A DNA stretch of 20,471 bases. It comes from an uncultured Collinsella sp. (GTDB lineage Bacteria; Actinomycetota; Coriobacteriia; Coriobacteriales; Coriobacteriaceae). Shown here piece by piece: positions 14,001 through 20,471 of this stretch; position 1 is the stretch's first letter, and each line of letters starts with the position of its first letter. The stretch spans positions 1-20,471 of the forward strand of contig CABUWR010000003.1 in the NCBI GenBank assembly GCA_902495265.1, read 5' to 3'. The notes beneath the pieces are model-generated. The model did no database searches. It was not told where the DNA came from and was given only the letters and a program-made list of their open reading frames with translations. Both the position numbers and the translations under genes were made by a program.

Positions 14001-14724
14001 CCACGTGCATGTTGTGAACGGCCTCGTCGGTAAGCGCCAGCTCACGGCAGGGGAAGATCTCGATACTGTCCTCGTTGCCGATGGTCTGGCCCGTGGAGCT
14101 CACCATGCGGCGGATGCGGTCAATCTCGTCGCCAAAGAACTCGATGCGCACGGGCGCCTTCTCCTGCGCGGGGAACACCTCGACGGTGTCGCCGTGCACG
14201 CGGAACAGGCCGGGCGCGTCGGCGGCGCCGGCATTGGCGTAGCCCATGCCCACCAGACGCTGCGGCACCTCGTCAAAGGGAATCTCCTCGCCCACCGCAA
14301 AAGTAGTGGACTCCCAATAGCGACTATCGACCGGCGGCACGCAGCGCAGCAGCGCGCGGGCCGAGGCGACCATGATGCAGTTGTCCCCGCGCACGATGCG
14401 CCCCAGAGCCTCGCAGCGCTGCGCCACCACGGCGTCGTCGGGCGCCTGCTCGCGCCACGGATAGTCCTTGCGCTCGGGAAAGCGGCACACGTGCGCCAGG
14501 CCCACATAGGCGGCCAGACTGCGTGCGGCGCGATCGGCCGCATCCTCGCCGCTCACGATGTAGACCGTGGGGCGCGGACGACGCGCAAACTGGGCGGCGG
14601 CCATAAGCGTGCGACCCGACTGAGACACGGCCAGCGTCACGTCCTCGCCAGCATCGAGCCCGGCCTCGACGGTTTGCAGCGCCTCGGCAGTGTAGAGCTG
14701 CGCGGCTATACGGTGAATGAGCAT
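11092..14724 (-). CDS. mfd: Transcription-repair coupling factor Mfd
   Basis: A 1210-residue protein of normal Mfd length. In order it has: a UvrB-like N-terminal module (FFGDEIDRIRRM, around 190-200); a central region; the RNA-polymerase-interacting CarD-like domain starting FKPGDYVVHATHGIALF (about 530); and a superfamily 2 translocase with Walker A GDVGFGKTE (about 680), DEEQ box IIDEEQRFGVQHKEQL (about 780), LTLSATPIPRTMQM and the motif-VI region QLKGRVGRS. A C-terminal Mfd domain ends in an unusual Gly/Ala-rich tail (KAGAGAGSGLGRGL) and DDD. Mfd removes stalled RNA polymerase from DNA lesions and recruits UvrA. The ATG at 14724 has GGAGGA 5 nt upstream; the frame extends 9 codons further without a site. 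Nothing is missing. Confidence 0.97.
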   Translation of the reverse strand: MLIHRIAAQLYTAEALQTVEAGLDAGEDVTLAVSQSGRTLMAAAQFARRPRPTVYIVSGEDAADRAARSLAAYVGLAHVCRFPERKDYPWREQAPDDAVVAQRCEALGRIVRGDNCIMVASARALLRCVPPVDSRYWESTTFAVGEEIPFDEVPQRLVGMGYANAGAADAPGLFRVHGDTVEVFPAQEKAPVRIEFFGDEIDRIRRMVSSTGQTIGNEDSIEIFPCRELALTDEAVHNMHVALYRASQDDSKLAALLEMVDARIVTPELDRFLPVMYGQTVSPLSHVSGKALVVLSEPRSLFDDCLRAYEDIEARAGEAGVDRLDGLYVRAQQLDFGSQQRLNYVSLIRAGGAVTAELKIEQPAIAGSDNRFMTRIQEVVGKRYACVFAIPDRGARESMELTFGDEGITFEESLTAAPENAGAIGDRVRVAAADSADRAARQEARASIRERRADALNARSLEAGAAQAAAGAAVPTISRGRVTFVDAALPQGVVVPDANLAVFSIADLNARMDANRARSRRKVDITQITFPFKPGDYVVHATHGIALFSEIARQEVGGKERDYFLLEYADGDKLYVPLEQVDRITRYVGPDGDKPRLTRLNTADWTRATNKARKNAKKLAFDLVDLYTRRSSITGIACPPDTPEQIEMEESFPYDETRDQLEAIADIKADMEAPKPMDRLLCGDVGFGKTEVALRAAFKCVDSGRQVMVLCPTTILAQQHYETFFERFAPFGLEVEVLSRFRTPAQQKRALKAFAEGTIDVLIGTHRLLSADVNPKNLGMVIIDEEQRFGVQHKEQLKNLREQIDVLTLSATPIPRTMQMATSGVRDMSLITTPPTGRRPVIVHVGEYDPDVVSAAIRLEVGRGGQVYYVSNRVKTIDDAVARVHEAAPEARVGVAHGKMSPREVEDVMIEFATKKIDVLIATTIVESGIDNATANTLIIEDSQRLGLAQLYQLKGRVGRSATQAYAYFMFPGELPLTEEATARLTALSEFQDLGSGMRIAMRDLEIRGAGSLMGAEQHGNLSSVGFDLFTQMLGQAVAEARGDDDAGVEAASVGINLPADYFLSEGYMPAVDQRVLVYRKLAAAEDLESIDEVQEETEAAHGELPLAGLNLFNRARIRIRGERLGLESVTLSGGRITFLGVDVPKKVAFELKTRYGAVNFPKSRKLSVPYKAGAGAGSGLGRGLDANDGTGPVAAALMLLQQLGASDDD

Positions 14725-14749
14725 GCTGTTCCTCCGGCATTGCAACGCC

Positions 14750-14778
14750 AAAAGCCCGCCGGGGCAAGCTCGGCGGGT
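14750..14778 (-). terminator. Hairpin in the mfd leader: terminator of the ATP-grasp gene or attenuator
   Basis: A 7-bp GC stem (CCCGCCG / CGGCGGG) with a 9-nt loop is followed on the minus strand by CTTTTGGCG. It lies 26 nt before the mfd start codon and 169 nt after the ATP-grasp stop codon. It could end the upstream transcript or modulate mfd. Confidence 0.4.
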
Positions 14779-14821
14779 CGTTCGTCAAATTCATTGCTTG
14801 TCATGGTAGCGCATGGAGAGG

Positions 14822-14866
14822 ACTCCAGCTCAAGCGTACGCCCAGCCCCGCAACAAAAACGCCAGA
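14822..14866 (-). repeat. 45-bp repeat, copy A (between the ATP-grasp gene and mfd)
   Basis: Matches 16534-16578 at 43 of 45 bases in the same orientation. On the minus strand it begins TCTGGCGTTTTTGTTGCGGG. It lies 80 nt past the ATP-grasp stop codon. A short CCAG/CTGG stem precedes the T-rich stretch, so it may be part of a terminator. Confidence 0.75.
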
Positions 14867-14946
14867 TAGAACTGGACTCACCGACTTCGCCAAAATCTCC
14901 TCGTCACGTCGAACGCCGCAACCACGAAAGGTGCCCCAAGAAACGG

Positions 14947-16413
14947 CTACTCCTCAAAAAAGCTCGCAACGTTCAAGCGGCTCGTCCACTCGCCTATGGT
15001 GTTGGCAAAACCGACGCGTGTATACACGCCCGCAAAACGGCCGCGATACAGGTACAGGCCTTCCATATTAGAAGCGGGCGCAAAACCAAGATCATCCATA
15101 AGTCCTTTGGGCGCCTCTCCTCGATGCGGCCCATCGACAAGCGTTCCGCGCAAGCAGGGAGTCTGATACTGCTGAGCATACTCCTGTACAATCGCCCCAG
15201 CGGCCGCGGCGCGAGCAAGCACCTGAGACCATTCCCGTTCCGTGGCATCCAAACCGGCGACAACGCCAACCGCATTGTAGCCGCCGCATGGCTTGACAAT
15301 CCATCGGTCCTTTTCGGCAAATCTCGACAACTGGGTGCTTTCGTCCAAAATCTCGGTATAGGGCACATGCTCCCGTACAAACGATTGCTCCTCCGGGCTC
15401 AATAAGGACTGACCGGCCCGAGACCACAAAAACGCAAATACGGTCTTAGTCGCACACGGCCACGTTCTAAAACCACCGACGATGCACGCGAACCCTTCTT
15501 GGGCAGCCTCGATTAAGGCAGAACGTCCATCACACGGCTTATCCCACAGCTCGCCGGTCACCGCGCGCCGCCAGACGCAATCAATAGGACCGACGGCATC
15601 GCACAGCCGCCTAGCGCCGCTCTCGTCTTCGCCAATCCGCAGGTCGCGCACATCCGCAAAGCGTGCAACTACACCCCGCTGCCTCATAAGGTCGACAAAA
15701 TGAGCCGCATCTTCCAAGTCGATGCTTTCCGAATAGTCGACGATTGCCACCGAAGCGGGATATATTTTTGATTGCGGTGCATAGAGCCCCTCGTCAACGC
15801 GGGCCCCGTCGTCCGATCGTGCACTATCCTCGGTGCGGCGAGGATGGGCCAGCTTCCACTCTGCATAGGTCTCAAACAATGCGTCTATCCAGCTACCGCA
15901 CAAATCGTACTGCCGAAAGCCGGGGTGGTCGGATGCAAACTCCTCAAAGGAAGGCGTCATTCGCACCGCCTGACAGACCGCATCGGTCACTACCATTCCG
16001 GCACTGCCGTCGGTATTGAGCTCGCAAAACGTATACGAACCGGCATCTTCGTCAAGAAAGATATCAACACGCGCAAGGGGAATTTGGCAATCATAGCCGG
16101 CATCCATAGCGCACAGGTCAGCGAAAGCCGGATCCATGCGAAACCACGCACGCACGGAGGCATCGGAACAAAACGCCCGCGTCACCTTGTCCATAATGCC
16201 GTACATGCGCTCGGCGGCCTCCTTAAGAAGCGCCGTCATATCCATGTCGAATATCTTTGGCGTCAGAGCCCAGGGCGCAGGATCACCATGGTAGAGCGCA
16301 TGGGTTTGAGACAAGTATTCGTCGCCTTTGCGACGACCAGGTAGGTCACCTTCGCGCGTGCGTACGATGCGTTCAAAATAATCTTCGAGCTCTCGCGTCT
16401 TCAATGTTGCCAC
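14947..16413 (-). CDS. Glutathionylspermidine-synthase-like (circularly permuted) ATP-grasp protein, substrate unknown
   Basis: A 488-residue cytoplasmic protein. Near the N-terminal third it has RVDIFLDE (R115, D117) and FCELNTDGSAGM (E131, N133). Near the C-terminus it has WIVKPCGGYNAVGV (K374) and IVQEYAQQ (E411). Metal- and phosphate-binding residues before the ATP-lysine is the order I recall for the circularly permuted ATP-grasp fold of E. coli GspS (R316, D318, E330, N332, then K498/K533). Such enzymes join a carboxylate to an amine using ATP. There is no amidase domain and the substrate is unknown. The start is probably GTG at 16413, with GGAGGG 4 nt upstream; an ATG four codons earlier (16425) overlaps that site. 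It stands alone between two copies of a 45-bp repeat. Confidence 0.65.
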   Translation of the reverse strand: MATLKTRELEDYFERIVRTREGDLPGRRKGDEYLSQTHALYHGDPAPWALTPKIFDMDMTALLKEAAERMYGIMDKVTRAFCSDASVRAWFRMDPAFADLCAMDAGYDCQIPLARVDIFLDEDAGSYTFCELNTDGSAGMVVTDAVCQAVRMTPSFEEFASDHPGFRQYDLCGSWIDALFETYAEWKLAHPRRTEDSARSDDGARVDEGLYAPQSKIYPASVAIVDYSESIDLEDAAHFVDLMRQRGVVARFADVRDLRIGEDESGARRLCDAVGPIDCVWRRAVTGELWDKPCDGRSALIEAAQEGFACIVGGFRTWPCATKTVFAFLWSRAGQSLLSPEEQSFVREHVPYTEILDESTQLSRFAEKDRWIVKPCGGYNAVGVVAGLDATEREWSQVLARAAAAGAIVQEYAQQYQTPCLRGTLVDGPHRGEAPKGLMDDLGFAPASNMEGLYLYRGRFAGVYTRVGFANTIGEWTSRLNVASFFEE

Positions 16414-16417
16414 GTTA

Positions 16418-16423
16418 CCCTCC
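16418..16423 (-). promoter_or_regulatory. Ribosome binding site favouring the GTG start of the ATP-grasp gene
   Basis: GGAGGG on the minus strand lies 4 nt before GTG at 16413 and overlaps the alternative ATG at 16425. No other site precedes that ATG, where the sequence is A-rich. Confidence 0.55.
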
Positions 16424-16533
16424 ATTGCTTGATTTTTTGCTCATGCTACGCCAGCACGCACGACTTCGGCGCGCTTGAATAGGCTTCTAAATTAGCAACA
16501 CATTTTTGCATGAGGCGGCAGGAGGCGACAAAT

Positions 16534-16578
16534 ACTCCAGCTCAAGCGCATGCCCAGCCCCGCAACAAAAACGCCAGA
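16534..16578 (-). repeat. 45-bp repeat, copy B (between the zinc-ribbon gene and the ATP-grasp gene)
   Basis: Second copy of the 45-bp element, with two differences from copy A in the segment GTACG versus GCATG. It lies 45 nt past the zinc-ribbon stop codon. A GCCAG/CTGGC stem precedes CGTTTTTG on the minus strand, so it may help end the zinc-ribbon transcript. Confidence 0.75.
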
Positions 16579-16622
16579 CGGACGAGTCGCCTGGCCTTAT
16601 CAGAGTGAGCTATACGCCGAGT

Positions 16623-17669
16623 CTAATCGTAGACGCCCATTTTAAGCAGTGTGAAGGTCGGGGCGCCGTCACCCTGTGCGACGCGGACCGTGCAAGTTTC
16701 GGTACGGCCCCTGGATGCATCCGCTTGAATTGCGGCGATGAACTGGTCCTTTGGCAGGCCGTAGGTGCTCTCGGGGATGTCGGAAGGAAGTAACGCACCG
16801 CCAGCACTGTAAACCTCATAGGTGAGCTCGTAGATGTTGTCGCCAAGGTCAGTCGCGCCCGTAACGATGGCACACGATGGGTTGTAATTTCCCTGGCCGT
16901 ATTCCTGCTTCAGATACAAGTACCCGTCATGCGCTTCGGCCGAATCGGCAAGCATCTGCCCACCCGACCCTTTATCAAAGGTCATGTCAGCATCCGAGAG
17001 CGTCAGACCCGTCAGGCGATTGAGTTCCCTATTGATCACATCGGTCGCCATGCGCTGATAGTGACCGTTGTCATAGTCGCCTTTCTCGATTCGATACGGC
17101 GCGTTGTCAATAAAATGGCACCAGATAAACTTGACCAGCTTGTATTTCTCGTCATCAGAAAGTCCGTCAGTCGAATCGAAGCCGCCCGCCTGATACCAGT
17201 CCCGATCGAAGTGTTCCTCCGTAAAGTTCGACAGGAACAGGTTTGCGGCGGCATAAGTTGCCTGGTCGTTGAGGTCGACTTTTACGCTGCCGCCCGTCTG
17301 CTCGGGCTCTTCCGGCTCTTCTTGCTCTTCAGCAGGCTTCTCCTTGGCGCTTCCCTTGTCCTTGTGCTCGGCCGAACCCTCGTCGGACCCAAGTACTGTA
17401 ATCTGCGATGAATTGCCCTGCCCAAGCGGACCCAGCACGCCGGTCAGCGCCAGCGCAGCGCCACCGGCCACCAGCACGCCCGCTATACATATGCCGATAA
17501 TCACCGCGCGCTTATGCGACTTCTTCTGCACGGGAGGCATCCCTGCCGCCGGCATCGATGCGGGCTCAGCAGGCGCGGCCGCCGGAGAAGCGGCGCCCAT
17601 GCGCGCCCCGCAGTTCGTGCAAAAATCGGTTCCGTCGGGCATCTCGGAGCCACACTTGGTGCAAAACAT
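16623..17669 (-). CDS. Zinc-ribbon, single-span membrane protein with an extracytoplasmic domain, function unknown
   Basis: A 348-residue protein. Residues 1-22 form a zinc ribbon (C3, C6, C17, C20 in FCTKCG and FCTNCG). An Ala/Pro linker, a basic stretch KKSHKR and one membrane helix (about 55-80) follow. Next comes an acidic low-complexity segment rich in Glu, Lys and Pro (about 95-125), then an outer domain of about 220 residues starting YAAANLFLSNFTEEHF. This arrangement (cytoplasmic zinc ribbon, one span, outer domain) is common in Gram-positive hypothetical proteins; I know no function for this outer domain. The ATG at 17669 directly precedes the ribbon and has GAGGGG about 10 nt upstream. 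A frame start at 17699 would add ten residues without a site. A role in envelope sensing is a guess from topology only. Confidence 0.8.
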   Translation of the reverse strand: MFCTKCGSEMPDGTDFCTNCGARMGAASPAAAPAEPASMPAAGMPPVQKKSHKRAVIIGICIAGVLVAGGAALALTGVLGPLGQGNSSQITVLGSDEGSAEHKDKGSAKEKPAEEQEEPEEPEQTGGSVKVDLNDQATYAAANLFLSNFTEEHFDRDWYQAGGFDSTDGLSDDEKYKLVKFIWCHFIDNAPYRIEKGDYDNGHYQRMATDVINRELNRLTGLTLSDADMTFDKGSGGQMLADSAEAHDGYLYLKQEYGQGNYNPSCAIVTGATDLGDNIYELTYEVYSAGGALLPSDIPESTYGLPKDQFIAAIQADASRGRTETCTVRVAQGDGAPTFTLLKMGVYD

Positions 17670-17787
17670 ATTCGGGCATCCCCTCACAACAAACAGCATC
17701 CGTCGCCTTCATATTGAGCCCTCGCGGCCCAAATGCGTTGCGCAACATTGGCCACAGCCTTCGGACGCCGGCAAAACGTGCCGGGCC

Positions 17788-18453
17788 CTACCCCGTCACG
17801 CGCACGCTGGGGCACAAATCTGCCAGCGGACACTCGTCGCACTTAGGCTTACGGGCGTCGCAGATCTCGCGGCCAAAGGTGATCCACTGGTGATTGACCG
17901 ACTCCCAATACTCGTGCGGCAAGATCTTGAGCAGATCCTGCTCGGTCTTGAGCGGCTCTTTGGCGTGCGTCTTGGGACTCAGCATCAGGCGGTGCGCGAT
18001 GCGGTTGACGTGCGTATCCACCGCGATGCCTTCCACGATGCCGTACCCCACGTTGAGCACGATGTTCGCCGTCTTGCGCCCAACGCCCGGCAGCTTTACA
18101 AGCTCCTTCATGTCGGCCGGTACCTCGCCGCCGTAGTCGGCAACGATCATCTGCGCGGCCTCCACGGCATGCTTGGCCTTACTCTTATAAAAGCCGAGCG
18201 ACTTAATGGTGTCCGCCACGTCGGCCACACTTGCCCCGGCCATGGCCTCGGGCGTGGGCCACTGGGCAAACAGCTTCGGCGTCACCTTGTTGACCTGCGC
18301 GTCGGTCGTCTGAGCCGAGAGCAGCACTGCGATGAGTAGCCTAAAGGGATTCTCGTGGTCCAAAAAGCACTCAACCGGGCCATAGCGACGGTTGAGGCGC
18401 TCGCACACCTCGATGGCGCGCTCGCGTTTGGCGGCATTGGTCTCGCGTGGCAT
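17788..18453 (-). CDS. nth: Endonuclease III, DNA glycosylase/AP lyase
   Basis: A 221-residue base-excision repair enzyme that removes oxidised pyrimidines and cleaves at abasic sites. The helix-hairpin-helix is LPGVGRKTANIVL (121-133), with the catalytic lysine K127. The catalytic aspartate is D146 in VDTHVNRI. The 4Fe-4S cluster ligands are C198, C205, C208 and C214 with the standard C-x6-C-x2-C-x5-C spacing. The N-terminal LLIAVLLSAQTTDAQVN is characteristic of the family. The ATG at 18453 has GAGGAG 5 nt upstream; a frame reaching 18477 lacks one. It follows the ABC transporter gene by 63 nt on the same strand, so shared transcription is possible. All key residues are present. Confidence 0.97.
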   Translation of the reverse strand: MPRETNAAKRERAIEVCERLNRRYGPVECFLDHENPFRLLIAVLLSAQTTDAQVNKVTPKLFAQWPTPEAMAGASVADVADTIKSLGFYKSKAKHAVEAAQMIVADYGGEVPADMKELVKLPGVGRKTANIVLNVGYGIVEGIAVDTHVNRIAHRLMLSPKTHAKEPLKTEQDLLKILPHEYWESVNHQWITFGREICDARKPKCDECPLADLCPSVRVTG

Positions 18454-18516
18454 AACGACTCCTCGCTTCAGCGGCATAACAAACCTATGGGCACGATTGT
18501 CCCACGTATGGGGTCT

Positions 18517-20319
<1,803 letters not shown>

Positions 20320-20394
20320 GGGCTTCCCTTCGCGTCTGATAGGGCGAAACGCCATTGTTGCACACTAAAGCGCACTTCAGGCAAGCACGATGCG

Positions 20395-20417
20395 AAAAGC
20401 GCCCGCGTCCCGCGCTT
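20395..20417 (-). terminator. Terminator of the gene entering from the right edge
   Basis: A 6-bp stem (AAGCGC / GCGCTT) with a 9-nt loop runs into TTTTCGC on the minus strand. It lies 28 nt past a TAG that closes an open frame from the window edge. It also separates that gene from the ABC transporter gene. Confidence 0.5.
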
Positions 20418-20444
20418 GCGCCGACGCCCCGCCGTCCGTTGCGG

Positions 20445-20471
20445 CTAGCCCTCGTCTTCCTGGCCCGCGAG
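20445..20471 (-). CDS. Last eight codons of a further minus-strand gene (5' part outside window)
   Basis: One minus-strand frame is open from the window edge and reads LAGQEDEG before TAG at 20445-20447. The only supports are the terminator just after it and the run of minus-strand genes. The protein cannot be identified from eight residues. A partner ABC half-transporter is a possibility suggested only by position. Confidence 0.35.
   Translation of the reverse strand, partial: LAGQEDEG

Noticed and set aside
10990..15405. A 1471-codon plus-strand open frame
   Set aside because: It lies opposite mfd and part of the ATP-grasp gene. It is rich in His, Arg, Gly and Ala with no domain, as expected for the antisense frame of a GC-rich gene.

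Overview
The window reads as chromosome of a GC-rich Gram-positive bacterium, most likely a gut actinobacterium of class Coriobacteriia, with a Collinsella-like relative the best guess. The grounds are the high-GC codon use, strong GGAGG-type ribosome sites, the mannose-class PTS with SIS-domain partners, and the many short palindromic intergenic repeats. The genus is inferred and was not tested by any search. Almost every gene lies on the minus strand; the one clear exception is a GntR-type regulator at 7134-7856.

Region 1 (1-7856) is a sugar-amine (Amadori product) uptake and breakdown locus. Reading along the minus strand from a divergent GntR/UTRA regulator, it holds a SIS-domain deglycase (5936-6928), a ten-helix EamA/DMT permease (4568-5650), a mannose-class PTS made of a fused EIIAB, EIIC and EIID (1784-4385), a second SIS-domain deglycase (601-1584), a terminator, and the start of a HAD phosphatase (1-440). 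Both SIS proteins keep a Glu and a His 16 residues apart, as in the FraB/FrlB deglycases, and end in RRYMWKL-S/D-Y. The model is that the PTS phosphorylates a glycated amine (fructoselysine or glucoselysine type) during import, the two deglycases split linkage isomers into hexose 6-phosphate and free amine, and the EamA permease may export the amine. Near-identical 17-bp sites between the regulator and the first deglycase are its probable operators. The PTS promoter has a different pair of direct repeats 21 bp apart.

Region 2 (7857-8399) is 543 bases without a convincing gene. It is packed with palindromes and repeats between the convergent GntR and GNAT genes.

Region 3 (8400-20471) is a minus-strand housekeeping and accessory run: GNAT acetyltransferase, L-threonine aldolase-type PLP enzyme, PAP2 phosphatase, mfd, a glutathionylspermidine-synthase-like ATP-grasp protein, a membrane-anchored zinc-ribbon protein, nth (endonuclease III), an ABC exporter half-transporter, and the last codons of one more minus-strand gene with its terminator. 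The ATP-grasp gene is bracketed by two copies of a 45-bp repeat.

Intergenic palindromes recur through the window: a 43-bp repeat in three copies, a 38-bp perfect inverted repeat, an 18-bp inverted repeat around an 87-nt core, and several hairpins carrying GGGAC. The possibly new biology is the locus architecture (two deglycases plus an EamA permease plus two apparent regulatory inputs), the GspS-like ATP-grasp protein of unknown substrate, and these repeat families.
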